DNA of 64,000 nt from Paracoccus sp. (in: a-proteobacteria). Lineage in GTDB: Bacteria > Pseudomonadota > Alphaproteobacteria > Rhodobacterales > Rhodobacteraceae. A program made the translations under genes and the position numbers. The first letter of the stretch is position 1; the number at the start of each line of letters is the position of its first letter. Positions 28,034-36,037 of this stretch are shown here, one piece after another. The stretch lies in contig NZ_JAUNTN010000005.1 of the NCBI RefSeq assembly GCF_030538695.1, positions 84,781 to 148,780 of the forward strand. The letters are read 5' to 3'. A model generated the notes under the pieces. That model was not told the DNA's origin, ran no database searches, and saw only the letters and a program-made list of their open reading frames with translations.

Positions 28034-28622
28034 GACCCGCGCCCATGGCTGGCCTGCCGGGGCCAAACTGGCGGGGCTGTGCCTTGCGACCTGGGTGCTG
28101 TTTTGGGCGCGTGATCCGGTGGTGCAGGCGGTGATTTTTGCCGGGGTGCTGCTGCTTTATGCGGCGCCGGGGCGGGTGTTCTTTGCTGCGGGTCTGGCCG
28201 GAGTGCGGATGATCTGGCCATTTGTTGTGTTGATTCTGGTCTGGCACGCCGTCACCGATGATCTGCGCAACGGCGTGGTGGTGGCGCTGCGCATGGTGAA
28301 CGCGGTGGCGCTGGCCAATCTGGTGACGATGACCACGCGGCTGGATCAGATGATGGCGGTGCTGCGCTGGCTGCTGACACCGCTGCGGCGACTGGGCCTG
28401 CCGGTGCATCTGCTGGAAACCGCCGTGGCGCTGGTGATTCGCTTTACGCCGGTGCTGATGGCGCGGGCGGGGCTGCTGCGGCAGGCGTGGCAGGCGCGTT
28501 CGCCGCGCCGACCGGGCTGGCGGCTGATGCAGCCCTTGATGTTGCAGGCTCTGGACGAGGCCGATCAGGTCGGGCAGGCATTGCAGGCGCGGGGTGGCCC
28601 GCTTGGACCGGATAAGGAATGA
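28008..28622 (+). CDS. bioN: Biotin ECF transporter transmembrane protein BioN
   Basis: A 204-residue ECF T-component with several membrane helices and a C-terminal cytoplasmic arm bearing Ala-Arg-Gly-type coupling sequences (QARSPRRPGW, QALQARGGP). It couples ATP hydrolysis by BioM to the substrate-binding BioY. ATG 28008 is preferred over GTG 28005 because AAGGGGA lies at 27996-28002. It starts inside bioM and its stop lies just before bioY. Confidence 0.88.
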   Translation: MISLTSPVKTRAHGWPAGAKLAGLCLATWVLFWARDPVVQAVIFAGVLLLYAAPGRVFFAAGLAGVRMIWPFVVLILVWHAVTDDLRNGVVVALRMVNAVALANLVTMTTRLDQMMAVLRWLLTPLRRLGLPVHLLETAVALVIRFTPVLMARAGLLRQAWQARSPRRPGWRLMQPLMLQALDEADQVGQALQARGGPLGPDKE

Positions 28623-28624
28623 CC

Positions 28625-29167
28625 ATGGAACGCAGTCTTGCTCAAATCGCTCTTTTCGCCGCGCTGATCGCGGTTTTCGGTCTGGTGCCGCCGATCTGGC
28701 TGGGGTTCGGTGTGCCGATCAGTGCGCAGACGATGGCGGTGACGCTGGCCGGGGCGGTGCTTGGCGCCCGGCGCGGGGCGCTGGCGGCGGGGTTGTTCAT
28801 CCTGCTGGTGGCGCTTGGCCTGCCTTTGCTGGCGGGCGGGCGCGGTGGTCTGGCGGTGTTCGCCTCGCCGACGGGGGGGTTCGCGCTGGGTTTCCCGGTG
28901 GCGGCTTTTGTCACCGGGCTGGTGGTCGAGCATCTGCGCCTGCGCCCCGTCGGGCTGCGGGCGGCGCTGGCTACGGTGACCGGCGGCATCCTTGTGCTGT
29001 ATCCGATTGGCGCGGCCGGTCTGGCGATGGCCACCGGACGCAGCTATCCCGAGGCGCTGGGCCTGACCGTGGCCTTTATCCCCGGCGATCTGATCAAGGC
29101 GGTGCTGAGCGGTTTTCTGGTGCAGTCGCTGGCCCGGACCCGTCCGCAAAGCCTGAGCTGGCTGTAA
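28625..29167 (+). CDS. bioY: Biotin ECF transporter substrate-binding protein BioY
   Basis: A 180-residue, six-helix S-component that binds biotin in the membrane. PISAQTMAVTLAGAVLGARRGALA and GGFALGFPVAAF are typical BioY segments. ATG 28625 gives proper spacing from AAGGA (28614-28618); ATG 28619 would sit too close. With bioM and bioN it forms a complete biotin importer. No BioR box was recognised upstream of the cluster. Confidence 0.92.
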   Translation: MERSLAQIALFAALIAVFGLVPPIWLGFGVPISAQTMAVTLAGAVLGARRGALAAGLFILLVALGLPLLAGGRGGLAVFASPTGGFALGFPVAAFVTGLVVEHLRLRPVGLRAALATVTGGILVLYPIGAAGLAMATGRSYPEALGLTVAFIPGDLIKAVLSGFLVQSLARTRPQSLSWL

Positions 29168-29215
29168 GGGGCTGGCGCCCCTTGCCTCCGGCGGGGATAT
29201 TTAGGGACAAAAGAT
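29166..29215 (+). repeat. 3'-flank element: hairpin plus GGATATTT block, after bioY
   Basis: Directly at the bioY stop codon AAGGGGC (29166-29172) pairs with GCCCCTT (29177-29183). It is followed by CCTCCGGCGGGGATATTTA, then GGGACAAAAGAT. The same design occurs after fabH and tyrS on the minus strand. It probably serves as a transcript end or 3' UTR structure. Confidence 0.65.
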
Positions 29216-29295
29216 AGGCTGGTCTTGCGGGCAGGCGGGCGCGGTCGTAATGAGGGCGGCATGAGATTCATGGCGTTTCGGATACGAATTAGCGG

Positions 29296-29325
29296 CCCGG
29301 TGGCGTGAGGTTTCGCGCCGCCGGG
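29296..29325 (+). promoter_or_regulatory. Leader hairpin upstream of ileS
   Basis: CCCGGTGGCG (29296-29305) pairs with CGCCGCCGGG (29316-29325) with one G-U pair and a 10-nt loop, 40 bp before the ileS start codon. A regulatory or simply structured leader; no T-box motifs were seen. Confidence 0.35.
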
Positions 29326-29364
29326 ATGCTTTGTGCCTGAAACGACCGACCAAAGGACCGCCCG

Positions 29365-32247
29365 ATGAGCGACCAGACCCCCGACTATCGCAATACTGTC
29401 TTTCTGCCTGAAACCGATTTCCCCATGCGCGCCGGCCTGCCTGCGCGGGAACCCGAATGGCTGGCCCGCTGGGAACGGCTTGGCGTTTATGACCAGTTGC
29501 GGGCCAAGACCGGACGCAAGCCCTTTATCCTGCATGATGGCCCGCCCTATGCGAACGGGCATCTGCATATCGGTCACGCGCTGAACAAAGTGCTGAAAGA
29601 TTTTATCACCCGGTCACAGCAGATGATGGGCCGCGATGCGCGTTATGTGCCGGGCTGGGACTGCCACGGCCTGCCGATCGAATGGAAGATCGAGGAGCAA
29701 TACCGCGCCAAGGGGCAGGACAAGGACGCCGTGGATGTGGTCGAGTTCCGGCAGGAATGTCGCCGTTTCGCCGATGAGTGGGTCGGCATCCAGCGCGAGG
29801 AGTTCAAGCGGCTTGGCGTGATCGGCAAGTGGGACGCCCCCTATCTGACCATGACCTATCACGCCGAAGCCGTGATTGCGCAGGATTTTATGAAACTGCT
29901 GATGAACGGCTCGCTTTATCAGGGGTCCAAGCCGGTGATGTGGTCGCCGGTCGAAAAGACCGCGCTGGCTGAGGCAGAGGTTGAATATCACGACCATACC
30001 AGCCATCAGGTTTGGGTGCGGTTCCCGGTTCAGGGGCAGGATATGGCGGTGGTGATCTGGACCACGACGCCCTGGACCATTCCGCAGAACCGTGCCGTCG
30101 CCTTTGGCCCGGCGCTGGCCTATGGGCTGTATCGTGTGGATGTGCTGGCCGAGGGTTCGACCGCGCGTGAAGGCGAGGTGCTGATCCTTGGTGATGCGCT
30201 GGCTGAGGGCGTTCTGCAATCGGCCAAGGTCGCAGCCTATACCCGCCTGCGCGATGTGACCACGGATGAACTGGCCGGGCTGACCCTCGCCCATCCTTAT
30301 CGCGGGGCCGAGGGTGCCGCCGGCGAATGGGATTATGACGTGCCGATGCTGCCCGGCGATCATGTCACCGATGACGCGGGAACGGGCTTTGTGCATACCG
30401 CGCCGTCCCATGGTGATGACGACTATCAGCTTGGGCTGAAGTTTGGCCTGCCAATGACCTATAACGTCGAGCCGGATGGCAGCTATCGTGCCGATCTGCC
30501 GATCTTTGGCGGTCAGCACATCATTCTTCCCGATGGGAAGGAAGGCCCGGCCAATGTCAGCAATATCAAGCAGATGGCCTATGCCGGGGCGCTGCTGGCC
30601 AAGGGCAAGATGAAGCACAGCTATCCGCATAGCTGGCGGTCGAAAGCGCCGCTGATCTATCGCAACACGCCGCAGTGGTTCGCCGCCATCGACCGCAAGC
30701 TGGATGACGGCATGGGCGAATATGGCGATAGCATCCGCGCGCGTGCGCTGACCAGCATTGATACGCTGGTGAAATGGACCCCGCAGACCGGGCGCAACCG
30801 CATTTTCAGCATGATCGAGAACCGCCCCGACTGGGTGCTGTCGCGGCAACGGGCTTGGGGCGTGCCTCTGACCTGCTTCGTGCGGCGTGGGGCGCGGCCT
30901 GATGATGCCGATTTCCTGCTGCGTGATGACCGCGTGAACGACCGCATCACCGCGGCTTTCGAGGCCGAGGGTGCGGATGTCTGGTATCGTGACGGCTTTA
31001 AGGCACAGGTTCTTGACGGGGTGGCTAACCCGGATGACTACGATCAGGTCATGGATGTGCTGGATGTGTGGTTCGATTCCGGCAGCACCCATTCCTTCGT
31101 GATCCGTGATCGTGCCGATGGCAGCCCGGACGGCATCGCCGACCTGTATCTGGAGGGGACCGACCAGCATCGCGGTTGGTTCCATTCCTCGCTGTTGCAA
31201 GCCTGCGCGACCAAGGGGCGGGCGCCTTATCGCGGGGTGCTGACGCATGGGTTCACGCTGGATGAAAAGGGCATGAAAATGTCCAAATCCTTGGGGAATA
31301 CCATCGTTCCTGCCGAGGTGATCCAGCAATATGGTGCCGATATTCTGCGCCTTTGGGTGGCGCAGACTGACTATACCGCCGATCAGCGTATCGGGCCGGA
31401 GATCCTGAAAGGCAGCGCCGACAGCTATCGCCGCCTGCGCAATACACTGCGCTTCATGTTGGGCAATCTGGCGGGTTTCTCGGATGCGGAACGGCTGGAG
31501 CCGGCGGCCATGCCCGAGTTGGAGCAATGGGTTCTGCACCGTCTTGCCGGTTTGGATCATGTCGTGCGTCAGGGCTATGATACCTATGACTTCCAAGGCG
31601 TTTTCCAGACGTTGTTCCAGTTCTGCACGGTCGATCTGTCGGCGTTTTATTTCGACATTCGCAAGGACAGCCTGTATTGCGACGCCCCCGACAGCCCGCG
31701 CCGCCGCGCTGCGCGGACGGTGCTGGACCTGCTGTTCCACCGGCTTGTGACCTGGCTGGCCCCGATTCTGCCCTTCACGATGGAGGACGTGTGGCTGTCG
31801 CGCTTCCCGTCTGATGATGACAGCGTGCATCTGCATGACTTCCCGCTGACTCCGGCGGATTGGCTGAACGAGCCGCTGGCTGCAAAATGGGACAGTATCC
31901 GCCGCGCCCGCCGCGTGGTCACGGCTGCGCTGGAGGTCAAGCGCACGGATAAAACCATCGGTGCCAGCCTTGAAGCCGCGCCGATTGTCCATGTCCGCGA
32001 TGCGGATATGCTGGCGGCGCTGAAGTCGGTGGATTTTGCGGATATTTGCATCACCTCGGGCCTGTCGCTAACCGCCGATCCGATCCCGGCCGAGGCGTTC
32101 CGTATGCCGGACCAGCCCGGTCTTGGGGTCGAGTTTGAACTGGCCGAGGGCGAGAAATGCCAGCGGTGCTGGAAAATCCTGCCCGATGTCGGCACGCATG
32201 AACACCCTGACACCTGCGCACGTTGCGACGCAGCACTGTCCGAATAA
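29365..32247 (+). CDS. ileS: Isoleucyl-tRNA synthetase
   Basis: The enzyme charges tRNA-Ile and edits misactivated valine. The 960-residue class I synthetase shows the HIGH motif in HLHIGH (66-71), the KMSKS motif (638-642), the editing domain between them, and a C-terminal zinc finger (KCQRCWKI ... CARC). Length and domain order are normal for the bacterial type. It stands alone, ended by a strong terminator. Confidence 0.97.
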   Translation: MSDQTPDYRNTVFLPETDFPMRAGLPAREPEWLARWERLGVYDQLRAKTGRKPFILHDGPPYANGHLHIGHALNKVLKDFITRSQQMMGRDARYVPGWDCHGLPIEWKIEEQYRAKGQDKDAVDVVEFRQECRRFADEWVGIQREEFKRLGVIGKWDAPYLTMTYHAEAVIAQDFMKLLMNGSLYQGSKPVMWSPVEKTALAEAEVEYHDHTSHQVWVRFPVQGQDMAVVIWTTTPWTIPQNRAVAFGPALAYGLYRVDVLAEGSTAREGEVLILGDALAEGVLQSAKVAAYTRLRDVTTDELAGLTLAHPYRGAEGAAGEWDYDVPMLPGDHVTDDAGTGFVHTAPSHGDDDYQLGLKFGLPMTYNVEPDGSYRADLPIFGGQHIILPDGKEGPANVSNIKQMAYAGALLAKGKMKHSYPHSWRSKAPLIYRNTPQWFAAIDRKLDDGMGEYGDSIRARALTSIDTLVKWTPQTGRNRIFSMIENRPDWVLSRQRAWGVPLTCFVRRGARPDDADFLLRDDRVNDRITAAFEAEGADVWYRDGFKAQVLDGVANPDDYDQVMDVLDVWFDSGSTHSFVIRDRADGSPDGIADLYLEGTDQHRGWFHSSLLQACATKGRAPYRGVLTHGFTLDEKGMKMSKSLGNTIVPAEVIQQYGADILRLWVAQTDYTADQRIGPEILKGSADSYRRLRNTLRFMLGNLAGFSDAERLEPAAMPELEQWVLHRLAGLDHVVRQGYDTYDFQGVFQTLFQFCTVDLSAFYFDIRKDSLYCDAPDSPRRRAARTVLDLLFHRLVTWLAPILPFTMEDVWLSRFPSDDDSVHLHDFPLTPADWLNEPLAAKWDSIRRARRVVTAALEVKRTDKTIGASLEAAPIVHVRDADMLAALKSVDFADICITSGLSLTADPIPAEAFRMPDQPGLGVEFELAEGEKCQRCWKILPDVGTHEHPDTCARCDAALSE

Positions 32248-32248
32248 G

Positions 32249-32278
32249 AAAAAAGCCCCGGTTCGCCGGGGCTTTTTT
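32249..32278 (+). terminator. Rho-independent terminator after ileS
   Basis: A 13-bp arm ending AAGCCCCGG pairs with CCGGGGCTT around TTCG and runs into a T-tract (32249-32261 with 32266-32278), 2 bp after the stop codon. Confidence 0.93.
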
Positions 32279-32280
32279 GC

Positions 32281-32518
32281 AGGGCAAGTTACCGGATCAG
32301 GCGTCACGATGACCGCGACCAGCAAGCCTTTCGGGGCTGAGGGGCAGGCCAAGCGTATCTGCGTAAAGCGCCGGGCTGGCGTCTGAGGCTTTGGTTATCG
32401 GGCCGAAGCCTGCAACAAAAAGCACGTCGATTTCAGGCAGATATTCTCCCCTGTCTGTGGGTCTCGCCTCTGGATCAGAGTGAGATGCGGGGGGAATGAC
32501 AACCGCAAGCAGCTTTAT
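32281..32518. other. Intergenic stretch without a recognised gene
   Basis: No open frame here has a credible start, ribosome site and composition. It separates the ileS terminator from the hairpin downstream of the glycosyltransferase-like gene. Confidence 0.6.
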
Positions 32519-32552
32519 GCCGGGCCGCTTGGGAAGATGTGGCCCGGCTTTT
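32519..32552. terminator. Hairpin downstream of the glycosyltransferase-like gene
   Basis: GCCGGGCC (32519-32526) pairs with GGCCCGGC (32541-32548), followed on the plus strand by TTTT. On the minus strand, the direction needed for the adjacent gene, the T-run is lacking, so its effective orientation is uncertain. Confidence 0.55.
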
Positions 32553-32563
32553 GCTTCAAAGGG

Positions 32564-33715
32564 TTACACCAGCCACAACTTGTTCGCCTTGATCTTCTGG
32601 CGGATGGGCATTTCACGACGGGGCAGGGGCTGACCTTCGAACAGAGGACGCAGCTTTTTCAGCCCCTTGCCCTGCAAGATCAGCTTTTTCGCCGGTTCCC
32701 AATCGCGTAGCAGGCGGCGGATAGATTTATCCTCGGCCAGTGCCTCAAGCGTATCCAGCGCCTTTTGCGGGGCCAGCGCGTAAAACAGTGGCAGCATCCG
32801 GTAATGGAGTGTCACATCGCCATCCAGCCCCGCCAGTTCCGGCCCCGGACGCCCGCCACCAAAGCTGTGGATCACCAGCGGCAGAACGATCTGGTCCAGC
32901 CAGGGGTAGAGGTTCTGCGCAGCCAGCACTTCGCCCGGATGGTTGCGCACGGCTTGCGCCCATTCGGAATAACGCTTGCCGAACGCCTCGGGATCGGCAC
33001 CAAAGAACCAACCGGCGTTGAAATAAAGATAGCGTTCCCAATGTTCATCCGGCTGGGTTTTGTCCAGCGAACTGTCGAAATCCAGCCCGAAGCGATCATA
33101 GAGCGATTTCCAGATGTCGGTGATGGTCGGACCATACAGCGGCGCTTCGGGCCAGGTGCCTTCGCGTTTCATCGAGGCTGAGGGGCGGTCGAAGTCGAAC
33201 GGCACCTGATCCAGCGGGCCGGTGATGATGGTGTCGGTGTCGAAAAAGATGAACGGCTGGCCGGAGGGCAGGGCGGCCAGCGCCTCGATCTTGTTGCCAT
33301 TGGGGTATTCCGCGCCAAAGTGATGTGCGGTGAAGGGGGTGATTTCCGCCCCCATGCTTTCCAACTGCTTGCGGATCGGGTCGGGAATGGCGACCTCATG
33401 CCCGGACCAGCGGCCTTCGGCGCGTGGCTCGGCCACGATCAGGCGGCCCTTGAAATCCGGCGCATTGGCCCGCAGCGAGGCGGTAAAGATCAGCGCCTCA
33501 TAGGCCAGCCGCCCCTGATGCGCGACAATCAGGATATTGAAGGGCTGCGCGGGTTTGGATGCCGGTTGGGCTGCGGGGGCCTTGCGAGGCCGGCTGGCGG
33601 TTGCTTTGGCTGGGGCTTTCGGTGCCGTCTTGGCCGCAGGCGCTTTCGTCGCCGTTGCACGTTTTGCCGCCGGTTGCGCGGTCTCTGTGGTCTTGCTGGT
33701 CGTCCGCTTGGCCAT
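32564..33715 (-). CDS. Glycosyltransferase-like protein with a histone-H1-like N-terminal tail
   Basis: A 383-residue protein of two parts. Residues 1-57 consist almost only of Lys, Ala, Thr, Pro, Arg and Ser, like histone H1 or AlgP tails. From residue 58 (FNILIVAHQGRLAYEALIF) a Rossmann-type fold begins, with a DTD metal-binding triplet at 159-161 (FIFFDTDTIITG) as in GT-A nucleotide-sugar transferases, and an NAGWFFG segment. No signal peptide is present. Substrate is unknown, and the basic tail could bind nucleic acid or polyanions. Neighbours give no functional hint. Confidence 0.7.
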   Translation of the reverse strand: MAKRTTSKTTETAQPAAKRATATKAPAAKTAPKAPAKATASRPRKAPAAQPASKPAQPFNILIVAHQGRLAYEALIFTASLRANAPDFKGRLIVAEPRAEGRWSGHEVAIPDPIRKQLESMGAEITPFTAHHFGAEYPNGNKIEALAALPSGQPFIFFDTDTIITGPLDQVPFDFDRPSASMKREGTWPEAPLYGPTITDIWKSLYDRFGLDFDSSLDKTQPDEHWERYLYFNAGWFFGADPEAFGKRYSEWAQAVRNHPGEVLAAQNLYPWLDQIVLPLVIHSFGGGRPGPELAGLDGDVTLHYRMLPLFYALAPQKALDTLEALAEDKSIRRLLRDWEPAKKLILQGKGLKKLRPLFEGQPLPRREMPIRQKIKANKLWLV

Positions 33716-33854
33716 CCTATCCGCCCTTTACATGCCGATTCCTGTGCAGATTACAGCCGGAAATCGCAAAGCGGAACCACGTTTTGCTATATTTGCATAA
33801 GGTTGGCAGAAATTGCCACCGCAACGGCCCCACCACCTGCTTTGTTGGAAGAAG

Positions 33855-33938
33855 TGGTGGGCGACCCTGGAATCGAACCAGGCATGGGTCTCCCCGGCGG
33901 AGTTACAGTCCGCTGCCGCACCTTGCAGCACGTCGCCC
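33855..33938 (-). tRNA. tRNA-Tyr (anticodon GTA)
   Basis: Read on the minus strand, acceptor arms GGGCGAC and GTCGCCC pair, the CCA end is encoded (33855-33857), the T-loop reads GGTTCGATTCC, the anticodon GTA lies at 33904-33906, and a long variable arm, as expected for bacterial tRNA-Tyr, is present. The synthetase tyrS is in the same window at 57,535. Confidence 0.95.
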
Positions 33939-34079
33939 CCGAAAGCCTGCACTTGTCAGCGCCTCGGCGTGGGGGGCTGATTACCGGGCAAGGCGCGGGG
34001 CGTCAAGCAGGAAATCCGCCCTCTTGCCATGTTTCGCATGGCAGGCCAGACAAGGGGCAGCAGCCATAAGGAAAACGCC

Positions 34080-34886
34080 ATGACCCGCCCCGCCAAACCT
34101 GCGAAAAAACCCGCCTGGGTGATTGACAAGGAACGCGCCCGGCGGGCGGCGGCGCAGGAAACCGTGTGGCTGTTCGGCTTGCACGCGGTGCGCGATGCGC
34201 TGGCGAATCCGATGCGGGAACGGCTGCGGCTGGTGCTGACCCGCAATGCGGCGGACCGTTTGGGTGATCTGGCCGGGATGGAAGCAGAGATCGTCGATGC
34301 CCGCAGCTTTGGAAAGCATGTCCCGCTGGCACCTGATTCCGTCCATCAGGGCGCTGCCTTAGAGGTTCGCCCACTGGATTGGGGGCGCATCGACGACATT
34401 ATTGCCAACCCAAAGGCGCGATTGCTGGTGGCGCTGGATCGGGTGACGGACCCGCATAACGTGGGGGCGATCCTGCGATCGGCCGAGGTGTTCGGGGCTG
34501 CCGCGGTGATCGGCGTGACCCGCCATGCTGCGCCCGAATCGGGGGCGCTGGCCAAGACCGCCAGCGGCGCGCTGGAGCGGCAGCCCTATATCCGCGTGAC
34601 CAATCTGGCCGATACGCTGGAAAAGCTGCAACAGGCGGGGTTCGCCTGCATCGGCCTTGCGGGTGAGGCCGGGAATGAACTGCCGGCGTTGCTGTCAGAC
34701 CTTGGCGACCGCCCCGTTTGTCTGGTGCTTGGGGCCGAGGGGCCGGGCCTGCGTGACCGCACGCGTGAAACCTGCGACCACCTTGCCCGGATTGCCTTTG
34801 CGGGGGATTTCGGCTCGCTCAATGTGTCGAATGCGGCTGCTGTGGCGCTGTTTGCGGCCTCGCAGGCGGCAATACCTTCACGATAG
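34080..34886 (+). CDS. rlmB: 23S rRNA (guanosine-2'-O)-methyltransferase RlmB, TrmH/SpoU family
   Basis: A 268-residue SPOUT methyltransferase that would methylate G2251 of 23S rRNA with S-adenosylmethionine. The three SpoU motifs are clear: LDRVTDPHNVGAILRSAEVF, LVLGAEGPGLR and SLNVSNAAAVALF; a substrate-recognition domain precedes them. ATG 34080 follows AAGGA; the frame is open 17 codons upstream. The basic N-terminus (PAKPAKKPAW) is common in alphaproteobacterial members. Other TrmH-family targets are possible. Confidence 0.88.
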   Translation: MTRPAKPAKKPAWVIDKERARRAAAQETVWLFGLHAVRDALANPMRERLRLVLTRNAADRLGDLAGMEAEIVDARSFGKHVPLAPDSVHQGAALEVRPLDWGRIDDIIANPKARLLVALDRVTDPHNVGAILRSAEVFGAAAVIGVTRHAAPESGALAKTASGALERQPYIRVTNLADTLEKLQQAGFACIGLAGEAGNELPALLSDLGDRPVCLVLGAEGPGLRDRTRETCDHLARIAFAGDFGSLNVSNAAAVALFAASQAAIPSR

Positions 34887-34981
34887 CGATAGAATCGGGG
34901 CAGGCCGGTTGCATGACGCAGGCCAAAGGGGCAAATCTGCATTCCTGCCACACGATTCTGCCAAAAGCTGTCTGACTGCCC

Positions 34982-35395
34982 ATGCCCCTGCTGCGCCTCG
35001 CTTTGTTGTCCGCCTTGCTTGTCCTGCCGTTGACTGCGCAGGCCGACCCTTGGGCATTGAACGGAATGGACCCGGTGGCGGCGCGTGAAGGCCGCCCGCA
35101 ACCGGGGCGGCGCGACATCACGACCGAATGGAAGGGGCAGATCTGGCATTTCTCGTCCGAAGCGCATCGGATGGCTTTCGAGGCGAACCCCCGTGCCTAT
35201 ATCCCCGGCCTTGGTGGTTATTGCGTTGTGGCACTGGCCGAAGGCCGCCCGGAACCCGGCGACCCGCAACATGCGGTGGTGATCGGTCAGCGGATCTATC
35301 TGACCCAATCCGCCCGTGCCGCCCGCCGCCTGCTGGAGCATCCGCGTGTGACATTGATGCAAGCACGGCGTAATTTCTTGCTGCTCTCGAATTAG
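34982..35395 (+). CDS. Secreted YHS-domain protein
   Basis: A 137-residue protein with a signal peptide (1-21, cleaved near AQA-DP) and a YHS-like domain: NGMDPVAAREG, WKGQIWHFSSEAHRMAFEANPRAYIPGLGGYC. YHS domains often bind metals; such small periplasmic proteins have no settled function. The C-terminal third is unlike the domain. A terminator-like hairpin lies about 115 bp downstream. Confidence 0.75.
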   Translation: MPLLRLALLSALLVLPLTAQADPWALNGMDPVAAREGRPQPGRRDITTEWKGQIWHFSSEAHRMAFEANPRAYIPGLGGYCVVALAEGRPEPGDPQHAVVIGQRIYLTQSARAARRLLEHPRVTLMQARRNFLLLSN

Positions 35396-35510
35396 TGATT
35401 TGGTCTTTTTGCCGAAACCTTGAAACCCGCGCGGCAATTCCCACGTTTGTATTACGAACATGGCCTCGGAACGGTCATGTTCAGATCACTGTCCCTCGTT
35501 CCGTGACTTG

Positions 35511-35541
35511 CGCCCGGCCATCTCTGGACCGGGCGCCTTTT
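35511..35541 (+). terminator. Rho-independent terminator before the CoA-binding protein gene
   Basis: CGCCCGG (35511-35517) pairs with CCGGGCG (35529-35535) and is followed by CCTTTTCT. Confidence 0.7.
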
Positions 35542-35581
35542 CTATGAAACGCTGCCATCGTTTTCTATGTCAGAGGTTTCC

Positions 35582-35998
35582 ATGACTGATTCCGATATTG
35601 CCCGCATCGCCCGCGAAACCCGCACCATCGCCGTGGTCGGCCTGTCCCCGAAAGAGGACCGCCCCAGCTATGGCGTCGCCCGTTATCTGCAATCGCAGGG
35701 CTTCCGGGTGATTCCGGTGAACCCCGGCCATGCGGGAGAAAAGATTCTGGGTGAAACCACCTATGCCGATCTGGCGTCGATCCCTGGGGATGCGGGCGTG
35801 GATATGGTCGATATTTTCCGCCGCTCGGATGCGGTGGAGCCGATCGTGGATGAGGCGCTGGCCGTTCTGCCGGGGTTGAAAACCGTTTGGATGCAACTTG
35901 GTGTGACCAATGAGGCCGCTGCCGAAAAGGCCCGCGCCAAAGGCGTGACCGTGGTGCAGGATCATTGCCCCAAGATCGAGTTCCCGCGCTATCTGTAA
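35582..35998 (+). CDS. CoA-binding domain protein (YccU family)
   Basis: A 138-residue single Rossmann-like CoA_binding_2 domain: TIAVVGLSPKEDRPSYGVARYL, RVIPVNPGHAGEKILGE, VDMVDIFRRSD and a conserved end VVQDHCPKIEFPRY. Family members bind CoA, but their function is unclear. AGAGG at 35572-35576 favours ATG 35582 over ATG 35567. prfC starts 39 bp downstream beyond a perfect hairpin. Confidence 0.88.
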   Translation: MTDSDIARIARETRTIAVVGLSPKEDRPSYGVARYLQSQGFRVIPVNPGHAGEKILGETTYADLASIPGDAGVDMVDIFRRSDAVEPIVDEALAVLPGLKTVWMQLGVTNEAAAEKARAKGVTVVQDHCPKIEFPRYL

Positions 35999-36015
35999 GC
36001 CTTGCCGTTGGGCCT

Positions 36016-36037
36016 GCGCCGGGATAAATCCCGGCGC
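36016..36037 (+). promoter_or_regulatory. Perfect hairpin ending at the prfC start codon
   Basis: GCGCCGGGA (36016-36024) pairs without mismatch with TCCCGGCGC (36029-36037) around TAAA, and the prfC ATG is the very next base. It occupies the place where a ribosome-binding site would be, and no T-run follows, so a translation-control structure is as likely as a terminator. Confidence 0.55.
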
